A stretch of 64,000 nucleotides of DNA, from NCBI GenBank assembly GCA_036365515.1, contig CM070873.1, positions 177,059,604 through 177,123,603 on the forward strand. The letters run 5' to 3'. Of this stretch, positions 34,201-44,163 are shown one piece after another. This DNA is from Torymus aiolomorphi. Taxonomy: Eukaryota > Arthropoda > Insecta > Hymenoptera > Torymidae. Both the position numbers and the translations under genes were made by a program. Numbering within the stretch: the stretch's first letter is position 1; every line of letters starts with the position of its first letter. Below the pieces are notes generated by a model that saw only the letters and a program-made list of their open reading frames with translations, was not told the origin of the DNA and ran no database searches.

Positions 34201-35154
34201 GCAATATAAAATTACACAATATGATCCTGCTACTGGTCAAGGTGGATTATTTACAGGTTACATCGATGAATTTTTTAAACAGAAAACTCATGCATCTGGA
34301 TTTCCTGCGGAATGTAACAATGATCCAGAGGCAATAACACAGTATATTCAAGACTTTGAACGAGTGGAGGGTATAAAACTGGACAAGAGCCAGATAAATC
34401 TTAATCCTGGGAAAAGGTCTGTAGCAAAACTTTGTCTTAATTCTTTATGGGATAAATTTGGACAAAGAGAGAATATGCCAAAAACAGAAATAGTGACAGA
34501 TCCTCAAAGACTTGTAGAAATGTTAACCAACTCTGAAGTCGAAGTTATGGCGTATTTACCCGTTAATGATTACACCCTGTACGTCTGCTGGTAATACACT
34601 GAAGAAGCAATGGAAACATCACATACTACTAACGTTGTTGTTGCTGCTTATACCACAGTACAGGCCCGATTGAAACTTTTCAGTTACTTGGAACCCCTAG
34701 GAGAACGCGCTTTATATTATGATCCAGATTCAATTATTTATGTGAGAAATACAGATACACAGGAGTATGAACCACCTACGGGAACACTTTTAGGAGAAAT
34801 GACAGATGAATTGTCATGTTACGGTATTGGGTGTTATATAACATCTTTTGTATCAGGGGGGCCAAAATTTTATGCTTATAGGTTAAGAAATCTGACGGCA
34901 CTGAATCTTGCATATGTAAGGTCAAAGGTATACGGTTAAATTATTCAAACGCTGAGAAAATAAACTTTGACTCTATACGTGATTTAGTTACCGGTGAGAT
35001 TCCACCTATATTATTAACGTTCGATTCGATAAGACGTACAAACTTTCATGATGTTGTAACGCGGGAAGAAAATAAGATATGTAAGCCTGTGTATGCAAAG
35101 AGGCGTTTTATAAATATATCTAAAAGTTACCCTTATGGGTATAAAACATCTTAA
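31227..35154 (+). pseudogene. polB: Polinton protein-primed type B DNA polymerase, degenerate
   Basis: Would copy the element's DNA by protein-primed synthesis. An N-terminal region with Cys/His clusters (about residues 310-420) is followed by the 3'-5' exonuclease motifs: FFYDFET (near 32508), AYNAQGFDGQ and YCKQDVKIL (near 33140). The polymerase part has VDVCSLYPYI (motif A, near 33837), KLCLNSLWDKFGQ (motif B, near 34430) and YYDPDSIIYV (motif C, near 34715). Motif C has Pro where this family normally has Thr between the Asp residues. The frame shifts near 33000 and again between about 34900 and 34921, and in-frame stops occur near 33660, 33707, 33832 and 34593. The copy is inactive. An AATAAA overlaps the final stop. 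Confidence 0.9.
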
Positions 35155-35193
35155 ATAAAGGTTATTTAGTTTAGTATATCTGTGACAACCAAG

Positions 35194-35706
35194 ATGTCGA
35201 GAAGCCTGTCCAAAAGAATGGAGTACATTGTTGACATGCAGGGGTTTAAACAATCTACAGATGATTATGTTCTTAAGGAGCTTGCTATATTACCGCTGGA
35301 AAAAGACTCTGAACCTCTAGTACTTTTGTTTCAAGAACCATATAATTGGCGTCGACTTACGGATAGACACAAAAAAGAAAATACATGGCTGAAACAATAG
35401 TGTCACGGGCTTTCATGGAAGTCTGGTGAAATTCCTTATGCGAATATAGGCAAGATTCTTCGAGAAGAGTTACATGATGCTAAGAAAGTTTTCGTCAGAG
35501 GTCAGATTAGAAAGGAATCGTTGAAACGTTTTAAATTTAATGTCGTCGATATTTACGATTTAGGTTACTCCCAAGTTGTACAATAAAAAGAAATTGTAAC
35601 TATTTGTATTAACCATAATGGTTCTTATAAAACAAGTTGTGCACTTCATAACGCTAAACTTATGAGAAAATATTATTTCGAAAATATTTGTGTGAATTAT
35701 GAATAA
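35194..35706 (+). pseudogene. Polinton ORF X1, paralogue of ORF X2, two in-frame stops
   Basis: The frame from the ATG at 35194 runs 170 codons, with a TAG at 35398-35400 and a TAA at 35584-35586. The protein has IVDMQGFKQ, VLKELAIL, CHGLSWKSG, KKVFVRG and TSCALHNA. These line up in order with IQCVKD, PKEVAVL, HHGLDWLDQG, NNIYVRG and FSCALNNV in the ORF at 42197. I recognise the pair as an insect Polinton family of unknown function. An RNase-H-like or exonuclease-like fold is possible from the acidic start motif, but is not demonstrated. It follows the polymerase by 40 bases. Confidence 0.55.
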
Positions 35707-36157
35707 TTTCATATTGTTAAATAGCATAAGTGAATTAATTGTATTCATGTGTCAAAACATTTGTAAATACTTAATAAAACGCTTACCCTTCAATCAAAAT
35801 TGCTTGTTTCTCAATTAATCTTATTTCAATGTAATAAACCTAACAAAAAAATAGATTTTTTTAAAGCGGTGGTGGTGAAAAACTCAAGAAGTGTATTAAA
35901 CAGTCTGATATATCATATTAAGCTTATTGATTCACATCAAGCTTATCGATTCACATTGAGCTTTTCACTTCACATTAAGCTTTTCAGTACACGTTGATAG
36001 CGTTTATCACAAGTTTTATAGCTTGAAAATAGCTTGTCACTTCGTCAGCAATCTGATTTCTCGAGCAGCTTGTGACACGCGCGCCGACCGCCCGCCGCCG
36101 CCGCAAACCTCGAGACTTATAAAAATATTATTTGCTTTGATGAAAAAAGTTTTTGTC
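35707..36157 (+). other. Spacer with short repeats and ATPase promoter region
   Basis: AATAAA occurs near 35772. From about 35916 to 35992 a unit near CACATTAAGCTTATCGATT is repeated three or four times. A GC-rich block with CCGCCGCCGCCG lies near 36080-36100, followed by ACTTATAAAAATATT (near 36116), a possible TATA box for the ATPase gene. Confidence 0.5.
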
Positions 36158-36796
36158 ATGGATCCACGGTGGAAACATCCTTGAACATCTATGGTTTGTG
36201 GTCCCACATCATGTGGGAAAACCGTGTTTGTTAAAAATTTTTTAAAACATATAGATAGTATGAGTAACGTACACTTTGACCGAATAATAGTTTACTATTC
36301 CGAAAGGCAATCAACGTATAAAGAACTGAGTGATGATGTCGAATTTCACGAGGGTTTGCCAAAAAATTCAGACTTTGTCGACGATCCTAGAACAAAATTG
36401 ATAATTATAGACGACTTGATGAGGGAGTCTTCGGGTGGTGGTGGTGGTGGCGTTATTGCCAATCTTTTTACCAAGGGTAGTCATCATAATAATTTAAGCG
36501 TAATATTCATCACACAAAACCTTTTCCATAAGGGCCAGCGTGAAATCTCGTTAAATTCTAATTATATAGTTATTTTCAAAAACCCTAGAGATAAATCTCA
36601 GATACAGTATCTAGCTCGCCAAGTGTGTCCTGAAAATCCACAATTTCTACAAGAGACTTATCTTGATGCAACTAAACAAGCACACTCCTATTTATTACTT
36701 GACTTACGCCAAGATACACCTGATAATTGTCGTTTTCGTAGTAATATATTTCCGTTTGATAATATCACTATTTTTATGTTCCCAAGAAATCTATAA
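36158..36796 (+). pseudogene. Polinton packaging ATPase, one nonsense codon
   Basis: FtsK/HerA-superfamily ATPase of the type that packages DNA into double-jelly-roll capsids. Walker A is VCGPTSCGKT and Walker B LIIIDDLM, followed by a conserved IFITQNLF. The natural start is probably the ATG at 36158; codon 9 is TGA (36182-36184), after which the frame is open to 36796. The ATG at 36191 lies just before Walker A and could allow a shortened product. A run of six Gly codons (GGTGGTGGT) follows Walker B. Confidence 0.85.
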
Positions 36797-36830
36797 AAGG
36801 TAGCGAACTTGGGAATAATATACCAGTCAT

Positions 36831-37178
36831 ATGATTGTAATGGGTTCGAGAAGACGCAAGCGTCTTGGACAAAAAAATTTAAATACTTTAAAATCTCTGC
36901 TTCATTTCGATAAAAGTCAACGACGTGTTTTATTACGCGAAGCAGATAAAAAACTTGTTATTCTCATTTGCGAATGTGGCTTAAATATTTTACGTGGTAA
37001 CGTGCCTTTGAACAAAAACTATAAAAATAAATTGAAAAAGTACGTTTTATTCTTAAGAAAATTAACTGATTCTTCGCAAAGTTTGAAAAATAAAAAAAAG
37101 TTGATTATCAAATACCAGACTTGTTTACCACTCATCTTGGTACCTGTGATAAAACTATGGAGCATGCAAGAAAAATAA
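36831..37178 (+). CDS. Small basic Polinton protein, adenoviral core-protein-like
   Basis: A 115-codon intact ORF, very Lys/Arg-rich, with the segment RVLLREADKKLVILICECGLNIL and a Lys-rich stretch before a hydrophobic C-terminus. Basic proteins of this kind sit beside the ATPase in insect Polintons and adintoviruses and are compared with adenoviral core or late basic proteins that condense DNA. The last 22 bases overlap the next ORF. The C-terminus has probably shifted frame, because the terminal hydrophobic segment looks truncated. Confidence 0.5.
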   Translation: MIVMGSRRRKRLGQKNLNTLKSLLHFDKSQRRVLLREADKKLVILICECGLNILRGNVPLNKNYKNKLKKYVLFLRKLTDSSQSLKNKKKLIIKYQTCLPLILVPVIKLWSMQEK

Positions 37179-37778
37179 TTTTGATCCCTGAAGAAAGTAT
37201 AAACAATTTACACCATCGTTTATCAGGTGAAAAATTGGTTACTATGCAAACACCGGGTACACCTTCGTCGCGACTAGACAAAGAAATGAGCGAAATTATA
37301 AATTCGACATCAATTAAAGATGATCGTGAAAAATATGCGATGTACCAACAAGCATTAGACCGTTTTATGTATTATAAATCAAATGATGGTGCAAAATTTT
37401 CAGGTGAGCGACGTAACCACCCCTGGAGATATCGATAAAGTAAGCAGAGTAAATAGTAACGAAGATACCAATGAAGATAACAGAAAAGTAGATGATAACA
37501 TAATAAACAGTGTACCATCAACGCTTCGATTTAAAGCAAAACAGTTATTACTGCGATTGTCTGCTTCTGGTGATGTCACATGGGATGATCTTGGTAAGAT
37601 TACCATAGATGGCAGTGTCGTCAAAGGTGGAAATATAGTAGATTTGCTTAACGATGCTCTGAGAAATAGAAAACAGCCGTTGTCAAGTGGTCATAGGCAG
37701 TTTACCGAAGCGCTTCGCAGAGCAAATATACCACGAGAATTTATTGGTAACAATAAAATTTGGGAACTTGTTTCTTGA
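37157..37778 (+). pseudogene. Polinton structural protein N-terminal region, frameshifted
   Basis: The ATG at 37157 begins MEHARKIILIPEESINNLHH, an N-terminus typical of a conserved insect Polinton protein. The frame runs to 37438, and the following sequence (RFKAKQLLLRLSASGDVTWDDLG, FTEALRRANIPREFIGN) is open in another frame to a TGA at 37776-37778. The conserved C-terminal part of this protein may be the phospholipase A2 region that follows at 37883, since open acidic and basic sequence connects them. The function is not known beyond being a likely virion component. Confidence 0.5.
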
Positions 37779-37882
37779 CCACAACCTGATAGTGACGACG
37801 ACGAAGAAAAAACTCAACAATCTAATAGTGAAGAAACAAATGAAAAACCAGCCAATAGAGCAACACCAAGAAAGGTGAAATA

Positions 37883-38386
37883 AAGATTACACCCCAAGAA
37901 ACACCTAGACGTTATAAAAGTTCGTATTCTTCCATGGGATCGCCTAGAGTAAACATTGAAGAAGATTTGATCACACACCCAGAATCAAGTCTTGTAGATA
38001 ATTTAATCAATTCTTTAACTTTTGAAATACATGCTCCAGGATACCATTTTTGTGGACCTGGTACACGTCTAAACGAGAGGTTAGAGAAAGGTGAGAAAGG
38101 TATCAACCCACTTGACGATTATTGTCGTGAACATGATATAGCATATGCAAACAGTAGTGATCGTAGCAAAGCTGATTGTTTGCTGGCTAAACGTGCCTTT
38201 GCACGTTTATTGTCTGAAACAGCTACAACTAAGGAGAGAGGTGTGGCTTTAGTCACAACTTGTTGTATGATAAGTAAAATAACTTTTGACAAGTTTTCTT
38301 TGTACATTATAAAAATAATTAAAAGAAACGTAAAAAAGAAACTAAAAAAGTTTAAGAATAAGATAAATGGAAAAAACGTTAAATAA
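37883..38386 (+). CDS. Polinton protein with phospholipase A2-like domain
   Basis: The ATG at 37934 gives a 150-codon product. YHFCGPGT supplies the calcium-loop signature and PLDDYCREHDIAY the catalytic His-Asp pair of phospholipase A2, in the form seen in parvovirus capsid proteins and insect Polintons. The role there is breaching the endosomal membrane during entry. The 17 codons before the ATG are also open in this frame (from 37883), so the domain may belong to the larger protein starting at 37157. The C-terminus is Lys-rich. Confidence 0.8.
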   Translation, partial: KITPQETPRRYKSSYSSMGSPRVNIEEDLITHPESSLVDNLINSLTFEIHAPGYHFCGPGTRLNERLEKGEKGINPLDDYCREHDIAYANSSDRSKADCLLAKRAFARLLSETATTKERGVALVTTCCMISKITFDKFSLYIIKIIKRNVKKKLKKFKNKINGKNVK

Positions 38387-39445
38387 TTTTTTCTATCGAC
38401 CACCGAAATCACCAGCCTATGCTGGTGCGTACAACCTTTTAAAAACAATTGGTAAAAAACACGATCGCAAAAAATTATCAAATGGCTTGAAAGTCAGGAT
38501 GCTTATACTCTACATAAACCTGTACGCCGTCATTTTCCGCATAGGTCTTATGACGTTCGTAACCCTTTTGATGTGTGGGAAGGAGATCTCGCTGATTTGC
38601 GATCATTAAAAACCTATAACAATGACAACACATATCTACTTGTGGTTATAGACGTTTTATCAAAATTTGCATGGGTTGAACCTATTCGTAACAAAACATT
38701 GAAAAGTATCGCTACAGCATTTGAACGTATTTTAACACGTTGTAAAGGACAACACCCCATGCTCTTTCAAACTGATAAAGGTAAAGAATTTCTCGGCAAA
38801 GAGATGCAACAAGTTTTGAAAAAGAACAGTATAAACTATCGTGTAGTTAGAAATCCTGATATTAAAGCAGCTGTGGTTGAAAGGTTTAACAGAACATTGA
38901 AGGGTCGATTATGGCGATATTTTACTCATACAAATACGTACAGATATATTGATATTTTACAAAAAAATGTTGATGCTTACAATAATTCTTGGCATTCTGG
39001 TACTAAAATGACTCCTGCTAAAGTTAATTTGTACAATGCCGTAAAAGCATACCAAAACCTAGCCCAACGATACAACACGACCCGTATTCGATACCCTAAA
39101 TATAAGGTGGGTGACTTAGTACGTGTCAGTCGCGCCAAACTAGTGTTCAAGAAAGCATATGAAAGCGGATGGACTTTGGAATTATTCCGAATTATACGTA
39201 TATCTACTAAACGCCAACCGCCTGTTTATACTTTGGAAGATCTTGACGGTGAACCAATCGAAGGTTTTTTCTACGAAGAAGAACTTTCTAGAGTACAAAA
39301 AGATTTGAATACAGAATCATTTCAAATAGATAAGAATCTTAAAACTAAAGGTAAAGCGAAAAACAAAAAATATTTTGTAACTTGGAAAGGTTATCCCGAT
39401 AAATTTAATTCCTGGGTTTCAGCAAACAATTTAAAAAAGATATAA
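38367..39445 (+). pseudogene. int: Polinton retroviral-type integrase with chromodomain, frameshifted
   Basis: The ATG at 38367 (MEKTLNNFFYRPPKSPAYAG) is followed by a one-base frame change near 38478-38482; the frame then stays open to 39445. DDE core: Asp in VWEGDLADL, Asp in QTDKGKEF and Glu in AAVVERFNRTLKGR. Near the end KKYFVTWKGYPDKFNSWV is a chromodomain-like motif, which in other integrases binds histone marks and steers insertion. It inserts the element with 6-bp duplications, matching CTCCTG at the ends. The preceding ORF overlaps by 20 bases. Confidence 0.9.
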
Positions 39446-40251
39446 TGAGAAAACAATTTTACATAGTATTATCTAGTAACAACAGCATGTATGTGTTTCC
39501 TGAAAATAAAACAACACATTTTACCACACAGCTACCTCAAAATATTTATTTACACGGTGAGTGGTCTGTAGCTCTATGTAAGATTCAGATACCCCACACA
39601 TTTCAACATATTTCGCTCGATAACTATGAGGGTATGGTCTGTGTAAAAACAACTGAGTCGTTTTCACCAAATGATTTGAGACACGAATCAATAGAAAATG
39701 ATGTTATTGCACACTTATCTCCAGGAATTTACACAGATATGGAAAATCTTTTACAAGAAATAAATAATTTACCTAACAGAAAAAATCACTTACAATTCAA
39801 AGCACAACGTGGAGGGTTTATAGAAATTGAACGAACTTGCCAGGATACTTGTAACACGAGTTTTCATAGTTTAATTTTGTCTGAAAAACTCTTGAGAATT
39901 ATTGGCTTTGAAAATCATAATCTTGAAAAAATTAGAGATACAGTTACCGGTCAAAGACCTGCCGATCTTATTAGCGGTTTACCATCAATAATAAGAGTGT
40001 ATAGTGATATTTGTGAACCTTACATTACAGGTGATGTACACACACCTCTTTTACGCATAGTTCCTCTTAATATGAACGAGTATAAATATGGTAGCATTCC
40101 GATTAAAAACTTTATCACGCAAATGCATATTCCATTGTTGTCTACGTCATTTCAATCGATCACAATAGATATAAAGGACCAAGATGGAAATCCTATAGCA
40201 TTCGATTACGGTACGTTGACAGTAACACTTCATTTTAAGAGAACAGCATAA
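39445..40251 (+). CDS. Polinton minor capsid (penton-like) protein
   Basis: An intact 268-codon ORF whose ATG overlaps the integrase stop codon. The N-terminus FYIVLSSNNSMYVFPENKT, then HFTTQLPQNIYLHGEWSVAL, matches the conserved pattern of the Polinton minor, single-jelly-roll capsid protein that forms the vertex. Beta-rich throughout. It sits in the usual order just before the pVI-like protein and the major capsid gene. Confidence 0.75.
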   Translation: MRKQFYIVLSSNNSMYVFPENKTTHFTTQLPQNIYLHGEWSVALCKIQIPHTFQHISLDNYEGMVCVKTTESFSPNDLRHESIENDVIAHLSPGIYTDMENLLQEINNLPNRKNHLQFKAQRGGFIEIERTCQDTCNTSFHSLILSEKLLRIIGFENHNLEKIRDTVTGQRPADLISGLPSIIRVYSDICEPYITGDVHTPLLRIVPLNMNEYKYGSIPIKNFITQMHIPLLSTSFQSITIDIKDQDGNPIAFDYGTLTVTLHFKRTA

Positions 40252-40252
40252 G

Positions 40253-40768
40253 ATGGGTTATTTTGAAACAATTTATGATAACCAAAGTGCCCACGATCCA
40301 TTCAATAATTATATTACAATAGATACATCTATGCAAAAAGGAAAAGGTGTTGGAAGCTTTTTAAAAGGCGTCTATCGTAGTGTTTTACCGTCTGTAAAAA
40401 AAGGTGGTAAGGCTCTAGGAAAAGCTGTTGGTAAAGAGGCTTTAAGAACAGGTGTAAATATTTTAGATGACATTACACACGAAAAAGCTTTTAAAGGATC
40501 TTTTCGCAATAATATTCGAGAATCAGGAAAGAATCTTAAAAGAAAAGCCGAAGAAAAATTGGATAATCTGATAAGTGGCTCAGGATATAAAACTAAGCGT
40601 CGGGCACAGAAGCAACAGTTGACTAAGAACTCTGATGCCGTTAACACCAAAAGTAGAAAATGTTCCAAAGTTAAACCAAATAAAAAATTTGGTAAAAAAA
40701 AACACTGTAAAAATAAAAGGAAAACTTTGAAAGAAAAACGTACTGCACGAGATATTTTTGAAGAATAA
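40253..40768 (+). CDS. Polinton basic protein, adenovirus pVI/pX-like
   Basis: An intact 171-codon ORF one base after the previous stop. It has a Gly/Lys-rich amphipathic stretch GVGSFLKGVYRSVLPSVKKG, then KALGKAVGKEALRTGVNIL, and a strongly basic tail. Similar proteins in Polintons and adintoviruses are compared with adenoviral membrane-active or core proteins. The stop overlaps the major capsid ATG by one base, a compact virus-like layout. Confidence 0.65.
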   Translation: MGYFETIYDNQSAHDPFNNYITIDTSMQKGKGVGSFLKGVYRSVLPSVKKGGKALGKAVGKEALRTGVNILDDITHEKAFKGSFRNNIRESGKNLKRKAEEKLDNLISGSGYKTKRRAQKQQLTKNSDAVNTKSRKCSKVKPNKKFGKKKHCKNKRKTLKEKRTARDIFEE

Positions 40769-42090
40769 TGGCTTTTCTGCATAGTGGTTCGTGTGCATGT
40801 CTTAAATCTGAAGTGAATTTATTTAGTGTACCCCCTACTCAAACAACGATTGAAAATTCAAATTATGTTCAATATAAGCCAATATCTTCGCTAACTGAAG
40901 GGTCGCCAATAGAGTTTTCTATACCGGGAACTAGTGAATATATCGACCTTGCACATATTCTGCTTAGCGTTCGTGTAACTATCGCACAAACAGTAACACC
41001 TCCTGAAACCATAGATAAAAATACCTTGAAAAATGTTGGTCATGTAAATAATTTTATGCACTCGATATTTAATCAAGTTGATGTGTTTTTTAATCAAAAA
41101 CCTGTTTCCCCGCCCAATAACGCATACGCTTATCGATCATACATTGAAACTTTATTAAACTATGGGTCTGCAGCTAAAAAATCTCATCTCACCAGTGCAC
41201 TATGGTACACCGACACTCCTGGAAAAATGGATGCTACAGATGAAGAAAACGAGGGTCTTACAAACCGCCGAATCCTTATGGGCGATGAGAAAAACATAGA
41301 TATGATTGGGTGTTTACATTGTGATGTTTTCAATCAAGACAAATTATTAATTAATGGTGTCGAAGTACGTGTGCGGCTCGTACGATCACGAGATAGTTTT
41401 TGTCTTATGGACCCGACAGGACTCTACACCGCTCGAATCACCGAAGCTGCTCTCTTTGTACGTCGTGTCAGACTTAGTCCAAGTATTATATTGGCTCACG
41501 AAAAAGCACTTTCGAAAACAACAGCTAAATATCCCCTCACACGTGTAGAAGTAAAAGGTATTACAATGCATTGTGGTATTCATGGAGAAACATTGGATAA
41601 TGTCATTTTAGGTCAATTACCAAAAAGAATTATTGTTGGCTTTGTAGCAAATAAAGCTTTTAACGGTGATAAGGGTCTCAATCCATTTAATTTTAAAAAT
41701 TTCAGTATAAATTATTTGTGTCTCTACATTGATGGCGTACAAGTACCGTCTAAACCATTACAACCTGATTTTAAAACGAATAATATGTATATTGATGCAT
41801 ATCATACTTTATTTTCTGGTACAGGTATACATTATTTAAATGAGGGTAATTCCATTTCATGCGAAGCTTATGCCAATGGATATTGTCTTTTCGCTTTCGA
41901 TTTAACACCTGATTGATCAGCAAATCAAGACACACATTGGAATCTAGTAAAACATGGTAGTGTGAGAATTGATGTTCGTTTTGATGATCCGTTAAGCAGT
42001 ACAGTAAATTGTATAATTTATGCTGAATATAAAAAAAAAATACTTGAGATTGATTCGTCACGTCAAGTTGTCGTAGACTATAGTGGGTGA
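40768..42090 (+). pseudogene. Polinton major capsid protein, one late nonsense codon
   Basis: Double-jelly-roll major capsid protein, recognised by position and by features such as FSIPGTSEYIDLAHILLSV and NNFMHSIFNQVDVFFN near the N-terminus. The frame stops at a TGA (41914-41916) after 382 codons but stays open in the same frame for 57 more codons to 42090, with VRIDVRFDDPLSSTVNCIIYAEY, clearly the missing C-terminal strands. The product as it stands would lack the end of the second jelly roll. Confidence 0.82.
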
Positions 42091-42196
42091 GATAGTGGGG
42101 GAAAGTAGTAGTAGTGGGGGGGGGGGGTAAAGGTTATTGGTTTGGAAATGTTTCTGATCTGTCAGTCGTTAATTGGACGTTGATTTGTTCAAAACT

Positions 42197-42670
42197 ATGA
42201 AGATGGATATCGTCGTAGTTATACAGTGTGTCAAAGATTAGAAAAATCGTCCGGTACCAAAAGAAGTGGCAGTTCTTTCATTAAATCAAAATTTCACAGG
42301 ACATTGGCTTGTTTCTCCGACTAGACAAATAACTGCACTATGTCAAGAGGCTAGAAAAGAAAACGATTTGTTATCACGAAACCATCACGGCTTGGACTGG
42401 CTTGATCAAGGTGTTTCCGAAAAAGTCTTGTTCAAAAACCTAGAAGAAATTTGCAAGAGAGCAAACAATATTTATGTTCGTGGTGGCATGGAAGTGGCGA
42501 TTTTACGAAAAATCACTACACGACACATTATAAATTTAGAGTTCGAGGAAGATTGTGCACCATTTCACAAACTTACAGCATCTGGTAATTACTGCATGCA
42601 ACATTCTTTAAAATATGGTTTTTCAAAGTTTAGTTGTGCTTTGAATAACGTCTCTAACTTAAAAACGTGA
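42197..42670 (+). pseudogene. Polinton ORF X2, paralogue of ORF X1
   Basis: From the ATG at 42197 the frame has a TAG at codon 15 (42239-42241), then is open to a TGA at 42668-42670, after which it continues open again. Motifs in order: VVIQCVKD, PKEVAVLSLN, HHGLDWLDQG, NNIYVRGG, CMQHSLKYGF and FSCALNNV. The match in order and spacing to ORF X1 (35194-35706) suggests an ancient duplication. The function is unknown. A G12 run lies just upstream (near 42117-42128). Confidence 0.55.
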
Positions 42671-42740
42671 TTGAAAACACGTGGTAAAACTGAAGCTGTT
42701 GGTGAAGAGTTTATCTTTGAACCACCTATTAACCTCTGTG

Positions 42741-43256
42741 ATGAACAATATACAAATTCAACGGATTTTATCTCGAATTCCTACTCACGCTGTGGGGGTC
42801 TTTGCGGCAGATCAAATTCCTCTGGTCTGGACGAGACCGACAGCTTTTATTTTCAACACCCAAAGGCACGGTAAATCTGGCTTGTATTGGGTAGCAATTT
42901 ACGTCAATAAAAACGGTGATGCCTGGTACTTTGATAGTTTTGGTGTACCTCCTTACATACCCGATCATATAAGCCGTATTCGGAGAAATGTTAGAAAATT
43001 TCGATGGAATTCACGACAACTACAAAGTGAAACTTCAGATACATGTGGCTATTTTTGTCTCAAGTTTTTACATTACATGTCTGTGGGCCTTGGAATTGGA
43101 CATTTTCTCGAAAACTTTTCTTGTAACTTACACAAAAATGATCAAATTGTTAGAAATTATGTTTCAAAATTGTATAGGGGCACATTTCCCCACTACCATT
43201 ACCAACCCCCCCCTCCACTACTAACACATCCCGCTACTATCCTACCGTTCAAATAG
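42741..43256 (+). CDS. Polinton adenain-like cysteine protease, catalytic His replaced
   Basis: From the ATG at 42741, MNNIQIQRILSRIPTHAVGV leads to AADQIPLVW, then GLYWVAIYV, YFDSFG and SDTCGYFCLKFL. These fit the adenovirus-type maturation protease with Asp and Cys in place. The position normally held by the catalytic His before Trp is Tyr (codon TAT). The enzyme would cleave capsid precursors. As written it should be inactive. The C-terminus after residue 150 is Pro-rich and may be non-native. The frame upstream to 42681 has no ATG. Confidence 0.75.
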   Translation: MNNIQIQRILSRIPTHAVGVFAADQIPLVWTRPTAFIFNTQRHGKSGLYWVAIYVNKNGDAWYFDSFGVPPYIPDHISRIRRNVRKFRWNSRQLQSETSDTCGYFCLKFLHYMSVGLGIGHFLENFSCNLHKNDQIVRNYVSKLYRGTFPHYHYQPPPPLLTHPATILPFK

Positions 43257-43284
43257 AAAACCCCTCCACCATCCGAATGAATAG

Positions 43285-43325
43285 TATAAAAAAGAGCGTC
43301 TACCACAACCTATTCATTAGTTCAC
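43285..43325 (+). promoter_or_regulatory. TATA promoter of the last Polinton ORF
   Basis: TATAAAAAA at 43285-43293 and AGTTCAC at 43319-43325, 34 bases later and 33 bases before the ATG. It mirrors the promoter at 29891. Confidence 0.6.
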
Positions 43326-43357
43326 GCGATCACTCTTGCTGAAAATAATACACAAGA

Positions 43358-44095
43358 ATGTCTGGTCAAGGCAAGCGTAAATACAAGGCACTGGCAGGTC
43401 AAGAAAGTGTTTCCAAATATCATTGTCGTCATCAACTGTTGCCAATGGTGTACGGACTAAACAAATCTTATACTAAAAAAATTACAATTGGTCTAGAAAA
43501 TAAGGAAATTGGTGGTGAATTTCTACCTATCATCCGTCTTAGTGGTGACGACTTCGTTGGTATACCATTTACTGCGTCTGACTGGCGTTTATTTGAAGAA
43601 ATTTTTCCAGTTATTGATAAGTTCTTTGAAACTGAAGATGGTGATATGCTGGATAAAAAGATGCCCTTTAGCCATTTTAGCATAAGGCTTATTATGAGTT
43701 ATGGCGACAAGGCAATTGAACTTGTAGAAGACGAAGATTTACAGACGTCAGGTGATCAAACACCAAAAAAACAGTACCGACGTAGTTTAGTATTTAAAAA
43801 AGTTTCTTTTGATAGATTAAAAATATTAAAACATTGTATACGTGTGAGAGTGAGGTTTTTATTAGATGTAACATGTAACATAGAATATATTATTAATACA
43901 CTTTGTCATTATTTCAAAGAAAAATTGCAAGAATCGCAATCATCACAATATACACATTTTTCTAAGGAAGATTTATTAACTTATGCGGAAAAATTCGGCA
44001 TACCTGATTCTGATAAAGTTTATGACGAAATAATGATTAAAAAAAATGATATACCGATATCAATACCCATTCATGATGTTATGTCTAATATATGA
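43358..44095 (+). CDS. Intact Polinton ORF, unassigned
   Basis: A 245-codon ORF with an ATG in good context behind its own TATA box and followed by AATAAA near 44135. The protein has a basic start (MSGQGKRKYKALAGQ), an acidic middle and helical C-terminal half; EFLPIIRLSGDDFVGIPFT and WRLFEEIFPVIDKFF are likely folded core. No catalytic motif or membrane segment is visible. It is undamaged although neighbours carry stops, and lies next to the right terminal repeat, where early or regulatory genes often sit. I do not recognise the family. Confidence 0.65.
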   Translation: MSGQGKRKYKALAGQESVSKYHCRHQLLPMVYGLNKSYTKKITIGLENKEIGGEFLPIIRLSGDDFVGIPFTASDWRLFEEIFPVIDKFFETEDGDMLDKKMPFSHFSIRLIMSYGDKAIELVEDEDLQTSGDQTPKKQYRRSLVFKKVSFDRLKILKHCIRVRVRFLLDVTCNIEYIINTLCHYFKEKLQESQSSQYTHFSKEDLLTYAEKFGIPDSDKVYDEIMIKKNDIPISIPIHDVMSNI

Positions 44096-44163
44096 GCTTG
44101 TATCATTACATTTAGAAAATATTATATTTTTAATGAATAAAAAGATTTAAATGTATCAAACTT

